A stretch of 64,000 bases of DNA from Pseudoxanthomonas winnipegensis (GCF_004283755.1 NZ_SHMH01000006.1:124001-188000); one strand, 5' to 3'. Counted from the first letter of the stretch, positions 46,272 through 55,506 are shown. Program-made: numbers and translations. The notes: generated from the sequence alone by a model not told the origin.

Positions 46272-46700
46272 GTGGGACGACTTCTGTGGATGCTGCTGGC
46301 CGCGCTGCTGGTGCTGGCCAGCGCCGGCCCGGCCGAGGCCATCAGCAACCGCGCCAAGCAGCGCAAGCTCACCGATACCCAGACCCTGTTCACCAAGGCC
46401 ATGCGCTGGGGCGAATTCGAGCAGGCCTGGAGCGTGGTCGACCCCGAGGCCAGCCAGGGCGCCGGGCTGAGCGCGCTGGAGCTCTCGCGCTACCAGCAGG
46501 TGGAAATCACCGGCTACAGCGAGATCGGCAGCGCCGCCGAACCCGACGGCACGGTGGCGCGCATGGTCGACGTGCGCGTGGTCAACCGCCACACCATGGC
46601 CGAGCGCACCGTGCGGGTGCGCGAGCGCTGGCGCTGGGACCCGGCGGCCGAGCAGTGGTGGCTGCAGGACGGCCTGCCGGACCTCTGGCAGGGGCAATAG
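46272..46700 (+). CDS. exported protein of unknown function
   Basis: A 142-aa protein with a typical signal peptide (MGRLLWMLLAALLVLASAGPAEA) and a compact domain containing MRWGEFEQAW, VDVRVVNRHTMAERTVRVRERW and QWWLQDGLPDL. The end pattern of aromatic residues resembles small periplasmic proteins of Xanthomonas that have no known function. Start is GTG 46272. It lies 34 bp after the thioesterase gene. Confidence 0.7.
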   Translation: MGRLLWMLLAALLVLASAGPAEAISNRAKQRKLTDTQTLFTKAMRWGEFEQAWSVVDPEASQGAGLSALELSRYQQVEITGYSEIGSAAEPDGTVARMVDVRVVNRHTMAERTVRVRERWRWDPAAEQWWLQDGLPDLWQGQ

Positions 46701-46758
46701 TCGCCGGGGCTGTGCGACAATCGCCGGCCTTTTCGCGCCCAGCCGACGCTTTCCTGCC

Positions 46759-47193
46759 GTGAATTTCGAACAACTCAAGGCTTTCGCCGCCGACAACGCG
46801 ATGCTGTCCATGGCCCTGGTGGGCCTGACCCTGGCGATTCTCGTCACCGAGGTCATGCGCCTGTTCCGCGGCTACAAGGGCGTGCGCCCCGGCGAGCTGA
46901 CCGCGCTGATCAACAACGACAACGCGCTGGTGCTGGATCTGTCGGCCAGCGGCGACTTCGAGAAGGGCCACATCCCCGGCAGCAAGAACCTAGCCGGCAA
47001 GTTCGACCCCAAGCACAAGCTGCTGGCCGGCGCGGGCGATCGCCCGGTGGTGCTGGTCTGCCGCAGCGGCCAGACCGCGCCGGGCGCGGCCGCCCAGCTG
47101 AAGAAGGCCGGTTTCGCCAAGGTCTATGTGCTCGATGGCGGCGTCGGGGCCTGGCAGGCCGCCGACCTGCCGCTGGTCAAGGGCCGCGCCTGA
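46759..47193 (+). CDS. membrane-anchored rhodanese-domain protein
   Basis: A 144-aa protein with one N-terminal membrane span (NAMLSMALVGLTLAILVTEVM, residues ~13-33) and a rhodanese domain. The active-site loop LVCRSGQTAPG puts the catalytic cysteine at Cys101. Rhodaneses move sulfane sulfur, often to thiols or to selenocompound or Fe-S pathways; the substrate is unknown. GTG 46759 is the start. GACAAT upstream of it (46715-46720) may be a -10 box. The order rhodanese-secB-gpsA is common in the family. Confidence 0.85.
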   Translation: MNFEQLKAFAADNAMLSMALVGLTLAILVTEVMRLFRGYKGVRPGELTALINNDNALVLDLSASGDFEKGHIPGSKNLAGKFDPKHKLLAGAGDRPVVLVCRSGQTAPGAAAQLKKAGFAKVYVLDGGVGAWQAADLPLVKGRA

Positions 47194-47307
47194 CACTGAA
47201 CACGCGTCGCGTCGCGCGCGGGCCTTGAAGCGGCCCGGGCGTGGCGCCACCCCCATGCGATAATCCCGGGCTTTGGCCCATTCACCGCAACCCATTCGGA
47301 GTACACG

Positions 47308-47826
47308 ATGTCCGACGAGACCCTCAACGGCGCCAACGAAGCCGCCACCCAGGCCAACGGCCCGAACTTCACCGTCGAAAAGATCTACGTCAAGGACGTG
47401 TCCTTCGAAGTCCCCGGCGCGCCGGCGATCTATTCGGAGAACATCGCCCCCGAACTGAACCTCAACCTCAACCAGCGCGTGCAGCGCCTGGCCGAGAACG
47501 CCTTCGAGGTGATCCTGGGCGTGACCCTGACCTGCAAGGCCGGCGACAAGACCGCCTACGTGGCCGAAGTGCAGCAGGCCGGCGTGTTCGGCCTGGCCGG
47601 CTTCGACGCGCAGACCATCGACGCGCTGCTGGGCACCCAGTGCCCGAGCATCCTGTTCCCGTACGTGCGCCAGCTGCTGAGCGACCTGATCCAGGCCGGC
47701 GGCTTCCCGCCGTTCTTCCTGCAGCCGATCAACTTCGACGGCCTGTACGCCGAGACCCTGCGCCAGCGCGCCGCCCAGGGCCAGCAGGGCGTGATCGAGA
47801 ACGATCCGCCGGTGGGCAACGCCTGA
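47308..47826 (+). CDS. secB: protein-export chaperone SecB
   Basis: A 172-aa tetrameric chaperone that binds unfolded preproteins and hands them to Sec[23 protein letters not shown] (~residues 23-44) and the acidic face [18 protein letters not shown], then [24 protein letters not shown] and the C-terminal zinc-binding-like part are typical. A GATAAT at 47259-47264 could be its -10 box. It precedes gpsA by 55 bp, and the two are co-oriented. Confidence 0.96.
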   Translation: MSDETLNGANEAATQANGPNFTVEKIYVKDVSFEVPGAPAIYSENIAPELNLNLNQRVQRLAENAFEVILGVTLTCKAGDKTAYVAEVQQAGVFGLAGFDAQTIDALLGTQCPSILFPYVRQLLSDLIQAGGFPPFFLQPINFDGLYAETLRQRAAQGQQGVIENDPPVGNA

Positions 47827-47881
47827 TTTCGATGGCGTCTGTGATAAAGCTTGGCCCCCTGCACACAGGCGGGGGGATGCA

Positions 47882-48901
47882 ATGAACGCGTTGAAAGTCG
47901 CAGTGCTCGGCGCCGGCTCCTGGGGGACCGCGCTGGCGGCCCTGATCGCCCGGCATGGCCACCAGGCCGTGCTGTGGGGACGCGATGAGGCGGTGGCCCA
48001 GGCCATCGACCTCCGCCACGAGAATCCGCGCTACCTGCCGGGCATCGAACTGCCCGACACCCTGCGTGCCACCACCAGCCTGGCCGCGGCCATGGCCGAC
48101 GCCGATCTGGTGCTGGTGGTCGTGCCCTCGCATGCCTTCACCGACACCCTGCGCGCGCTGGCGCCGCTGCGTCCAGCGCAGGCCGGCGTGAGCTGGGCGA
48201 CCAAGGGCTTCGAGCCCGGCTCCAGCCGCTTCCTGCACGAAGTGGCCGAGGACGTGCTGGGTCCGGAGGTGCCGCTGGCCGTGGTCACCGGCCCCTCGTT
48301 CGCCAAGGAAGTCGCCCAGGGCCTGCCCACCGCGCTGACCATCCACGGTGCCGACGAGGCGTTCTGCCAGCAGGTCGCCGACGTCCTGCACGGCCCGACG
48401 TTCCGCGCCTACACCGGCAACGACATGGTCGGCGCCGAGCTGGGCGGCGCGATGAAGAACGTGCTGGCCGTGGCCACCGGCGTGGCCGACGGCATGGGCC
48501 TGGGGCTCAACGCGCGCGCCGGCCTGATCACCCGCGGCCTCAACGAGATGCTGCGCCTGGCCGCAGCTATCGGCGCGCGCCCGGAGACCCTGATGGGCCT
48601 GGCCGGCTTGGGCGACCTGGTACTGACCTGCACGGGCGACCTGTCGCGCAACCGCCGCCTGGGCCTGGCGCTGGGGCGCGGCCAGTCCATCGAAGAGGCC
48701 GTGCGCGAGATCGGCCAGGTGGTCGAGTCGGTGCAGACCGCCGACGAGGTCATGCGCCAAGCGCGCCGCTACGGCATCGACCTGTCGATCAGCGAGGCCG
48801 TGCGCGATGTCCTGCACGGCGAGATCACCCCGGCCGAAGGCCTGGAGCGCCTGCTGGCGCGCGAACAGAAACCGGAATATCCGGAAACCCTGTTCCAGTA
48901 G
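47882..48901 (+). CDS. gpsA: NAD(P)-dependent glycerol-3-phosphate dehydrogenase
   Basis: A 339-aa enzyme reducing dihydroxyacetone phosphate to sn-glycerol-3-phosphate for phospholipids. The N-terminal nucleotide-binding loop is [12 protein letters not shown] (~residues 8-19). The catalytic region has GPSFAKEVA (~137-145) and the lysine in [19 protein letters not shown] (~184-202). The C-terminal NADH part ends EYPETLFQ. A strong terminator follows. It is essential for lipid synthesis in most bacteria. Confidence 0.96.
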   Translation: MNALKVAVLGAGSWGTALAALIARHGHQAVLWGRDEAVAQAIDLRHENPRYLPGIELPDTLRATTSLAAAMADADLVLVVVPSHAFTDTLRALAPLRPAQAGVSWATKGFEPGSSRFLHEVAEDVLGPEVPLAVVTGPSFAKEVAQGLPTALTIHGADEAFCQQVADVLHGPTFRAYTGNDMVGAELGGAMKNVLAVATGVADGMGLGLNARAGLITRGLNEMLRLAAAIGARPETLMGLAGLGDLVLTCTGDLSRNRRLGLALGRGQSIEEAVREIGQVVESVQTADEVMRQARRYGIDLSISEAVRDVLHGEITPAEGLERLLAREQKPEYPETLFQ

Positions 48902-48927
48902 CCCTATCGCGTTGCGATCATGAAATC

Positions 48928-48955
48928 TCCCACCCGAAAGGGTGGGATTTTTTTT
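48928..48955 (+). terminator. rho-independent terminator of gpsA
   Basis: TCCCACCC-GAAA-GGGTGGGA followed by eight T residues, 27 bp after the gpsA stop. A textbook intrinsic terminator. Confidence 0.95.
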
Positions 48956-49050
48956 GGTTCTTCGTTCAAGTGCGAGGCCAATGAACGCACTGATCGTAGC
49001 CGCGCGGTTCCTCCAACGAAGCGGTTTAGCTCGACGCTCGAGGCAGCGAT

Positions 49051-49147
49051 CCGGCGGGCGGTGGCCGCGCCTAGCGAGGCAGGAAGCCGAGCGCCCGAAT
49101 CGGGGCAGGATGCCCTGATTGAGGGATAAGCGGCCACCGCCCGCCGG
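49051..49147. repeat. 97-bp palindromic repeat, copy B
   Basis: Arms CCGGCGGGCGGTGGCCGC (49051-49068) and its exact reverse complement (49130-49147). The centre is the reverse complement of the centre of copy A (28875-28970) with a one-base insertion and a substitution. Arms differ from copy A at one position on each side, but both sides still pair. Confidence 0.9.
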
Positions 49148-49279
49148 ACCTCTGCCCCTCCGAACCCACAACGCTCAGCCGAAGCAATCCCCCGATCGCG
49201 AGTAGATAAATTTTCCCTGGGCTCGAACACCCGCGCCCGGCCACGCGACGCGATGGTCAGCGCGCCGGCGCGGTGTTCG

Positions 49280-49657
49280 TCAGCCCACCATCGAGCGCAG
49301 CAGATCGCAGGCGTCCGAACGCCGATGCGGCGACAGGCGACGGATCAGCTGCAGCACATGCGTTTCCACCTCATCGCGCGCCAGCCGCTCGGCCGGAGGC
49401 GTCGTCGGCGCGCCCGGCGCCGCTTCGACCTGCGTGGCCTCACTGGTCATCGGACCACGCCCGGTGGCCAGCCACTCGAACAGGACCTGGGTGATCACCG
49501 CGATCTGCGCCAGATGCTCCACGCTGGGATGCGTGCCGCCCACCCGCTCCCACTGCGCCACGGCGCTGCGCTGCACGCCGACCTGTTCGGCCAGCTGGGT
49601 CTGCGACAGGGTCTTCAAGCGTCGAGCCTGACGGATACGGTCTGCCATGACATGCAT
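49280..49657 (-). CDS. XRE-family transcriptional regulator
   Basis: A 125-aa protein. The N-terminal helix-turn-helix reads IRQARRLKTLSQTQLAEQVGVQRSAVAQWERVG (~residues 8-40), a phage-repressor-type Cro/C1 domain. The C-terminal part is Pro/Ala rich and then helical, of unknown function, and may bind a ligand or a partner. AGGAGG six bases before ATG 49657 fixes the start. No target operon is obvious; the gene lies between gpsA and putA and is not coupled to either. Confidence 0.85.
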   Translation of the reverse strand: MHVMADRIRQARRLKTLSQTQLAEQVGVQRSAVAQWERVGGTHPSVEHLAQIAVITQVLFEWLATGRGPMTSEATQVEAAPGAPTTPPAERLARDEVETHVLQLIRRLSPHRRSDACDLLRSMVG

Positions 49658-50265
49658 CTTCCACCTCCTGTTGGGTTGTCATGCGATTGGCCGCGCCCGC
49701 GACGCGGGGGCGGCGCGCTTAATGGATGGTGCCTTCAGGCGTGAACGGCAACTGCGGCAGGCTGCTCGCCAGCAGCGCGCGCTTCGCGCACAAGGCAGGG
49801 TGAGGATTCGCAGGCGACGCGTCACATGACGGCATTGACAGCCCGGCATCGCGCGACGTCCGACGAAACCTGCACCCCTTCAGACCGAACATCGCGCCTG
49901 GGAAGTGATGCCGCCGTCAGGACGCCCATCCGCCACGCGTTTGACGCCTGAGTCGCGTGCTGTGCCTCCACGGTCTGCGGTGCAACATGGGTGCTGCCGA
50001 GATGGCTTGGCGCGGAAAGCCCAATAAAAAAGCCCGGCCTTGAAAGGCCGGGCTTTGCGGAGGTCGGATGCGGGAGAGAGGTCGCACCGCCTCGCCGTGA
50101 TCGCCAGAGCCACCCCAGCGACCACGGGACCACTATCGGCGCCAGAGCCGAAATCCCACGTGAATATTGTACTTAACCGTTTATTAATTCAGGCGACAGT
50201 TTGGGAACTCTAGGCCCGGTGTCATTCGCATGACGCGGTGTGTCCGCGCGCGTCACGCAAGACCG
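49658..50265. other. 608-bp gene-free region before putA 3' end
   Basis: No coding sequence with family features was seen. It holds the terminator at 50023-50056, and a locally AT-rich patch (GAATATTGTACTTAACCG, ~50163-50180). The base composition is lower in GC than the flanks. Confidence 0.6.
50023..50056 (-). terminator. terminator downstream of putA
   Basis: On the minus strand AAAGCCCGGCCT-loop-AGGCCGGGCTTT is followed by TTTTTTATT. Twelve-bp perfect stem. It is ~210 bp past the putA stop and suits that gene. Confidence 0.85.
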
Positions 50266-53214
50266 CTAGTGCGAGGCCATCAACAAGTCCACGTCGCCGC
50301 CCGCCGCCGTGGTGTTGACGGTGACGACAGACTCGGAACAGAAGCGTGGCAGGTAGTTGGGTCCGCCGGCCTTCGGACCGGTACCGGACAGCCCCTCGCC
50401 GCCGAAGGGCTGCACGCCCACCACCGCCCCGATCATGTTGCGGTTGACGTAGACGTTGCCGACCTCCGCCTGTGCGGCGATGGCCTGGGCGCGGGTGTCG
50501 ATGCGGGTCTGCACGCCGAGGGTCAGGCCGTAGCCGAGCGCGTTGATCTGCTCGACCAGCGTCTCGACCTCGCCCTTCCAGCGCAGCACCTGCAGCACCG
50601 GGCCGAAGACTTCCTCGCGCACCTGTTCCAGCGCGCCGATCTCGAAGGCCACCGGCGCGATGCTGTTGACCGGCGCGTCGGCCGGCAGCGGCGCGCGCGC
50701 GATCAGCCGCGCGCGGCCCTCGAGCGCGGCGACCTGGCCCTGCAGCTTGTCGAAGGCCTCCTGGTCGATCACCGGGCCCAGATCGCTGGACAGGCGCGAC
50801 GGGTCGCCGACCTGGAGCAGCGCGATGGCGCCGGCCAGCATCTCGATCACGCCATCGGCGATGTCGTCCTGCACGCACAGCACGCGCAGCGCCGAGCAGC
50901 GCTGGCCGGCGCTGCGGAAGGTGCTCTGCACCACTGCATCGACCACCTGCTCGGGCAGCGCCGTGGAGTCGACGATCATCGCGTTGAGGCCGCCGGTCTC
51001 GGCGATCAGCGGCACGATCGGGCCGTCCTTTCCGGCCAGGGTGCGGGCGATGGCCTTGGCCACCGGCGTGGAGCCGGTGAAGGCCACGCCGGCGATCTTC
51101 GGATGCGCCACCAGCGCCGCGCCGGTCTCGCCGGCGCCGTACACGCCGACCAGCGCGTCCTCGGGCACGCCGCAGCGGTGCAGCAGGGCGATCATCGCCG
51201 CGCCCACGCCCGGCGTCTGCTCGGCCGGCTTGGCCGCCACCGCGTTGCCAGTGACCAGCGCCGCGACCACCTGGCCGGTAAAGATCGCCAGCGGGAAGTT
51301 CCAGGGCGAGATGCACGCCCACACCCCACGCCCGGCCAGCGCATAGGTGTTGCGCTCGCCGGTGACGCCCGGCAGCAGCTGCGGGGCCATCAGGCCGCGC
51401 GCCTGCAGCGCGTAGTAGCGGCAGAAGTCGGCGGCTTCGCGGACTTCGGACACCGCATCGCCCCAGGTGCGATGGCCTTCGCGCACGATCAGCGCGCACC
51501 ACTGCGCCAGGTCGCGTTCGAGCGCGTCGGCGGCCTGCTCCAGCGCGGCGGCGCGGGTCTGGACCGGCGTGGCGTTCCAGCGCTTCTGACCCTTGGCCAG
51601 CGTGTGCACCAAGGCGTCGATCTGCGCGACCGGGGTCAGCGCCGGCGTCGGCAGCGCGGCGGCCGGATAGGCGGCCAGCAGCGTTCTGGCCATCGGCTCG
51701 CAGCTCACGTCGGTGCCGGCGGTGTTGCGGCGCACGCCCAGGATGTCGGCCGGCAGCGTCACCGCGCTCTGCGGCGCGATGTGCAGCGGCGAGCTCACCA
51801 GCGCGCTGGCCGGCAGCGTCTCGTCGGCCAGCTGGTGGACGAAGGAGGAATTGGCGCCGTTCTCCAGCAGGCGGCGCACCAGATAGGCCAGCAGGTCCTT
51901 GTGCGGGCCGACCGGCGCGTACACGCGCAGGCCCACGTCCGGGTACTGCCGGTGCGCGGCCTCGTGCACCGCATCGCCCATGCCGTGCAGGCGCTGCAGC
52001 TCGAACGGCGCGCCGGCCGCGCGCGCCAGGTGCAGCACCGCGGCGATGGTGCCGGCGTTGTGACCGGCGATCTGCGGATAGATCGCATCGGGCATGGCCA
52101 GCATCGCCCGGGCGCAGGCCAGGTAGGACAGGTCGGTGTGGTGCTTGTGGGTGAACACCGGGAACGCGGCCAGGCCCAGCTCCTGGGCGCGCTTGATCTC
52201 GTAGTCCCAGTAGGCGCCCTTCACCAGGCGCACCATGAAGCGCACCTTCAGCGCGCGGGCGATGCGGGCGACTTCCTCGATCGTCTCCAGCGCGCGGGTC
52301 TGGTAGGCCTGCACGGCCAGGCCGAAGCCGTTCCACTGCGGGTAGCGGGCCGCGGTGCGCGTGGCCACCGCCTCGAACACCTCCAGCGACAGCTCCAGGC
52401 GCTCGCTTTCCTCCGCGTCGATGGTCAGGTTCAGATCGGCCTGGGCCGCGGCCTCGGCCAGCTCGCACACGCGCGGCACCAGCAGCGCCATGACGTGGTC
52501 GTGCTGCACGGCCTCGTAGCGCGCGTCGATGGCCGAGAGCTTGATCGAGATGCCGTCGGCCTGTTCCACCGGCACGCTGCGATCGCGCGACTTGGCCAGC
52601 GCGGCGATGGCGGCGTGGTACTTGCGCATGTAGGCCTGCGCATCGGCGTCGGTGCGCGCGCCTTCGCCCAGCATGTCGTAGGAGAAGCGCAGGCCCTTGC
52701 GCGCCTTGCGCTGCTTGCGGGCATCGTCCAGTGCCTCGTCCAGGGTCTCGCCCATGACGAACTGCTTGCCCATCAGCTGCACCGCGCGCACGGTCGCGGC
52801 GACCACGGCCTTGGCGCCCATCCTGGCCAGGAACCCGGCCTTCTGCCCGTCCTCGCCCAGCATCTTCTTGGACAGGCTGATGGCCTGGTTGGACAGGGTG
52901 GCCAGCCACGACTGCGAGGCGCCGGAGAAATCGGCGCGGCCCAGCTGGTCGGCGGTGAGGGTCATGGCGGTGTCGGCGTCGGGCACGCGCAGCAAGGCCT
53001 CGGCCAGGCGCATCAGGGCCAGGCCCTCGGCGCTGGACAGCGGGAACTCGCGCAGCAGCGTCTCCATGGCGAAGGCCGAGGGCTTGGCCGCGCGGACCTG
53101 CCCGATCCAGCCGATCGCATCGCCGCTGGCCAGGGCCCAGTCCAGGTCCTGCAGGCGCTGCAGCAGGGGGGCGAGCACGTCGGCTTCGGGCCGATAAGGG
53201 ATGGGCAACCGCAT
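50266..53214 (-). CDS. putA: bifunctional proline dehydrogenase / L-glutamate gamma-semialdehyde dehydrogenase
   Basis: Oxidises proline to glutamate in two steps. The proline dehydrogenase barrel includes RFMVRLVKGAYWDYEIKRAQ (~residues 325-345). The aldehyde dehydrogenase part has SPWNFPLAIFTGQ (~640), ETGGLNAMIVDST (~750) and the catalytic cysteine in SAGQRCSALRVL (~790). At 982 aa it lacks the N-terminal ribbon-helix-helix domain of trifunctional PutA, so it should not repress itself. ATG 53214 has AGGTGG upstream. It is divergent from an Lrp-family gene, its likely regulator. Confidence 0.95.
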   Translation of the reverse strand: MRLPIPYRPEADVLAPLLQRLQDLDWALASGDAIGWIGQVRAAKPSAFAMETLLREFPLSSAEGLALMRLAEALLRVPDADTAMTLTADQLGRADFSGASQSWLATLSNQAISLSKKMLGEDGQKAGFLARMGAKAVVAATVRAVQLMGKQFVMGETLDEALDDARKQRKARKGLRFSYDMLGEGARTDADAQAYMRKYHAAIAALAKSRDRSVPVEQADGISIKLSAIDARYEAVQHDHVMALLVPRVCELAEAAAQADLNLTIDAEESERLELSLEVFEAVATRTAARYPQWNGFGLAVQAYQTRALETIEEVARIARALKVRFMVRLVKGAYWDYEIKRAQELGLAAFPVFTHKHHTDLSYLACARAMLAMPDAIYPQIAGHNAGTIAAVLHLARAAGAPFELQRLHGMGDAVHEAAHRQYPDVGLRVYAPVGPHKDLLAYLVRRLLENGANSSFVHQLADETLPASALVSSPLHIAPQSAVTLPADILGVRRNTAGTDVSCEPMARTLLAAYPAAALPTPALTPVAQIDALVHTLAKGQKRWNATPVQTRAAALEQAADALERDLAQWCALIVREGHRTWGDAVSEVREAADFCRYYALQARGLMAPQLLPGVTGERNTYALAGRGVWACISPWNFPLAIFTGQVVAALVTGNAVAAKPAEQTPGVGAAMIALLHRCGVPEDALVGVYGAGETGAALVAHPKIAGVAFTGSTPVAKAIARTLAGKDGPIVPLIAETGGLNAMIVDSTALPEQVVDAVVQSTFRSAGQRCSALRVLCVQDDIADGVIEMLAGAIALLQVGDPSRLSSDLGPVIDQEAFDKLQGQVAALEGRARLIARAPLPADAPVNSIAPVAFEIGALEQVREEVFGPVLQVLRWKGEVETLVEQINALGYGLTLGVQTRIDTRAQAIAAQAEVGNVYVNRNMIGAVVGVQPFGGEGLSGTGPKAGGPNYLPRFCSESVVTVNTTAAGGDVDLLMASH

Positions 53215-53230
53215 AAATGACCACCTGGGG

Positions 53231-53258
53231 CAGAATGAACTTGAGGATGTGCATTCTG
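53231..53258. promoter_or_regulatory. inverted repeat in the putA/lrp divergent region
   Basis: CAGAATG at 53231-53237 and CATTCTG at 53252-53258, 14 bp apart, in the 93-bp gap between putA and the Lrp-type gene. Lrp-family proteins bind such loose dyads as dimers or octamers, so this is a candidate binding site for the neighbouring regulator. Confidence 0.45.
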
Positions 53259-53307
53259 ATCGGCGATGCGGCGGATGAATCTCCGTTAGGCGGGCTATGA
53301 TCCGCGG

Positions 53308-53787
53308 ATGAGCCAACTTCCTGCCGCCCTGGACCGGACCGACCGCAGAATCCTCGCCCTGCTCCAGCGCGACGGCCGGATCACCAACCTCAAGCTGGCC
53401 GAAAGCGTGCATCTGTCGCCCACCGCGACCCTGGAGCGGGTCAAGCGCCTGACCACCGAGGGCTACATCATCGGCTACCGCGCGCGGCTCAATCCGCACA
53501 AGCTCGGCGCCGGCATGCTGGTCTTCGTCGAGGTGCTGCTGGACCGCACCACGCCCCACATCCTGGAGGAGTTCCAGGCCGCGATCCGCGACCAGCCCGA
53601 GGTCATGGAGTGCCACCTGGTCGCCGGTGGCTTCGACTACCTGATCAAGCTGCGCGCGGCCGACATGGCCGACTACCGCGACATCGCCGGCCGCGTGCTG
53701 TGGAAGCTGCCCGGCGTGCGCGAGACCCGCACCTATGCGGTGATGGAAGAGGTCAAGAACAGCGCGGATCTGTATCTGGACATTTAA
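53308..53787 (+). CDS. Lrp/AsnC-family transcriptional regulator, candidate PutR
   Basis: A 159-aa protein with the Lrp winged helix-turn-helix (DRRILALLQRDGRITNLKLAESVHLSPTATLERVKRL, ~residues 12-48) and a C-terminal RAM/ligand-binding domain (VECHLVAGGFDYLIKLR, ~115). Its place opposite putA suggests it is the proline-responsive activator (PutR/BkdR type). A TATGAT at 53296-53301 lies seven bases before the ATG, which would make the transcript leaderless or nearly so. Confidence 0.88.
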   Translation: MSQLPAALDRTDRRILALLQRDGRITNLKLAESVHLSPTATLERVKRLTTEGYIIGYRARLNPHKLGAGMLVFVEVLLDRTTPHILEEFQAAIRDQPEVMECHLVAGGFDYLIKLRAADMADYRDIAGRVLWKLPGVRETRTYAVMEEVKNSADLYLDI

Positions 53788-53802
53788 GGCAGCCGGCCAA
53801 GC

Positions 53803-53938
53803 CGTCATTCCCGCGCGGGCGGGAATCCGGTGCCTTGTGCGCTTCCCGCGAAAGCCGCTGGGTTCCCGCTTTCGCGGGAACGACGGTGCTGAGGCTCTGC
53901 GGTTCCTGCTTGGTGGGAGCCGCCATGGCGGCTCCCAC
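53803..53938. repeat. cluster of three small palindromes after the Lrp-type gene
   Basis: CATTCCCGCGCGGGCGGGAAT, then TTCCCGC...GCGGGAA, then the perfect 26-bp palindrome at 53913-53938 with core GGAGCCGCCATGGCGGCTCC. They match elements found at 1940 and 13374. This forms the gap between the Lrp-type gene and ohr. Confidence 0.7.
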
Positions 53939-53957
53939 AAAACACAAGAGCAGTGAC

Positions 53958-53987
53958 GGACACGGCGCCCTGGGGCGCCGTGTCCGG
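53958..53987. terminator. hairpin at the convergent ends of the Lrp-type gene and ohr
   Basis: CGGACACGGCGCC-CTGG-GGCGCCGTGTCCG, a 13-bp perfect stem, 22 bp past the ohr stop. The T-run on either side is weak, so it may act as a stem that protects a 3' end as much as a terminator. Confidence 0.55.
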
Positions 53988-54008
53988 TTGTGAGGCGGTG
54001 CAGGCCGA

Positions 54009-54434
54009 TCAGACCAGGGTCAGCACCACATCCACGTTGCCGCGGGTCGCGTTGGAATACGGGCAGACCTGGTGCGCGGTGTCGACCAGCTTCTGCGCGG
54101 TCTCGCGATCCAGGCCGGGCAGCTCGATCTTCAGCTCGACGGCGATGGCGAAGGCACTGCCGGCCGGGCCGATGCCGACCTTGCTTTCGATAGCCACGTC
54201 ATCGGGCACCTTGATCTTCTCGCGCGCGCCCACGGCCTTCATCGCGCCGATGAAGCAGGCCGCGTAGCCGATGGCGAACAGCTGCTCGGGGTTGGTGCCG
54301 GGGCCGCCGGCGCCGCCGAGCTCCTTCGGCGTGGAAAGCTGCAGGTCCAGCGGACCGTCGGGGGTGATGCCGCGGCCTTCGCGGCCACCCTTGGCGATGG
54401 CGGTGGCGGTGTAGAGGATCTTGTCGGGCTTCAT
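54009..54434 (-). CDS. ohr: organic hydroperoxide resistance protein
   Basis: A 141-aa thiol peroxidase that reduces organic hydroperoxides, coupled to lipoyl proteins. The two reactive cysteines are Cys60 (IGYAACFIGAM) and Cys124 (HQVCPYSNATRGN). Ohr/OsmC fold, usual length. The ATG at 54434 follows AGGAG. It stands downstream of ohrR on the same strand, with an operator-like palindrome between them. Confidence 0.96.
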   Translation of the reverse strand: MKPDKILYTATAIAKGGREGRGITPDGPLDLQLSTPKELGGAGGPGTNPEQLFAIGYAACFIGAMKAVGAREKIKVPDDVAIESKVGIGPAGSAFAIAVELKIELPGLDRETAQKLVDTAHQVCPYSNATRGNVDVVLTLV

Positions 54435-54454
54435 GGCGAACTCCTGGATTGTTT

Positions 54455-54467
54455 GCGATTGAATCGC
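54455..54467. promoter_or_regulatory. OhrR-type operator upstream of ohr
   Basis: GCGATT-G-AATCGC is a perfect palindrome about its central base, 21 bp upstream of the ohr start. The related GCGATTGAATTGC occurs upstream of ohrR. Confidence 0.65.
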
Positions 54468-54508
54468 GTGCGATTTCATGGGAACGACGAAGGGGAGGGT
54501 GGAGCGGT

Positions 54509-54970
54509 TCAAGCGGTGGGGGTGGCACGCGCGAGCTTGTCGCGCAGGTCTTCCAGCTGCGCCTTGAGCGTGCGCAGCTGATCGGGGGAACAGTCCATGG
54601 CGCAGAACAGGCCTTCGGGGACGGACTGGGCACGGCTGCGCAGGGCGTGGCCGGCGTAGGTGAGGTGGATCTCGACCTGGCGTTCGTCCTGTGCGGCGCG
54701 GGTGCGGGTCACCAGGCCGGCCGACTGCAGGCGCTTGAGCAGCGGCGTCAACGTGGCCGAATCCAGGAACAGCTTCTCGCCGATGGACGAGACGGTCTGC
54801 CCGTCGCGCTCCCACAGCACCAGCATCACCAGGTACTGCGGGTAGGTCAGTCCCAGGGCGGCCAACAGGCCGCGGTAGGTGCGGCTGAGCGCCAGATTGG
54901 TCGAATACAGCGCGAAGCACAGCTGGTTGTCCAGCTGCAGCAGGTCGCGGGATGTGTCCGAGGAGTCCAT
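54509..54970 (-). CDS. ohrR: organic-hydroperoxide-sensing MarR-family repressor
   Basis: A 153-aa MarR winged-helix repressor. The reactive thiol is Cys18 ([12 protein letters not shown]), with Cys123 and Cys127 near the C-terminus (LFCAMDCSP), as in the two-cysteine OhrR group of xanthomonads that forms a disulfide on oxidation. The wing and recognition helix lie in [24 protein letters not shown]. Operators are predicted upstream of both ohrR and ohr, so it represses itself as well. Confidence 0.94.
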   Translation of the reverse strand: MDSSDTSRDLLQLDNQLCFALYSTNLALSRTYRGLLAALGLTYPQYLVMLVLWERDGQTVSSIGEKLFLDSATLTPLLKRLQSAGLVTRTRAAQDERQVEIHLTYAGHALRSRAQSVPEGLFCAMDCSPDQLRTLKAQLEDLRDKLARATPTA

Positions 54971-54991
54971 GAGGCGTAAATTACATCGTAC

Positions 54992-55004
54992 GCGATTGAA
55001 TTGC
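54992..55004. promoter_or_regulatory. OhrR-type operator upstream of ohrR
   Basis: GCGATTGAATTGC, one mismatch from the perfect palindrome at 54455, 21 bp upstream of the ohrR start. The spacing equals that of the ohr site. Confidence 0.65.
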
Positions 55005-55026
55005 AAGCGACAGGTTTTGCCGGGCT

Positions 55027-55506
55027 TCAGGCACCGCCGGCGAACCCCTGTTGGCGCCAGGCCTCGAACACCATGATCGCCACGGTGTTGGACAGATTGA
55101 GGCTGCGGTTGTCCGGCCGCATCGGCAGGCGCAGGCGCTGTTCGGCCGGCAGCGCGTCGAGCACCTCGGCCGACAGGCCGCGGGTCTCCGGGCCGAACAG
55201 GAAGGCGTCGCCCGGGGCGTATTCGATCGTGTCGTAGCGTTGGCGGCCCCGGGTGCTGAGGGCGAACAGGCGGCGCGGTGCGATCGCGGCCAGCGCGGCC
55301 GGCAGGTCGTCGTGGACCTGGAGCGCGGCGTATTCGTGGTAGTCCAGTCCGGCCCGTTTGAGCTGGCGATCCTCCAACGCGAAGCCGAGCGGGCGGATCA
55401 GGTGCAGGCGCGCGCCGGTGTTGGCGCACAGCCGGATCACGTTGCCGGTGTTGGGCGGGATCTCCGGCTGGTAGAGCAGTACATCGAGCTGAAACGGCGC
55501 ACTCAT
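55027..55506 (-). CDS. trmL: tRNA (cytidine(34)-2'-O)-methyltransferase
   Basis: A 159-aa SPOUT-class methyltransferase that modifies the wobble position of tRNA-Leu. Features are [18 protein letters not shown] (~residues 14-31), the SAM knot region [10 protein letters not shown] (~103-112) and [19 protein letters not shown] (~125-143). Length matches YibK/TrmL. It is 56 bp from ohrR and in the same direction, but without an obvious functional link. Confidence 0.93.
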   Translation of the reverse strand: MSAPFQLDVLLYQPEIPPNTGNVIRLCANTGARLHLIRPLGFALEDRQLKRAGLDYHEYAALQVHDDLPAALAAIAPRRLFALSTRGRQRYDTIEYAPGDAFLFGPETRGLSAEVLDALPAEQRLRLPMRPDNRSLNLSNTVAIMVFEAWRQQGFAGGA

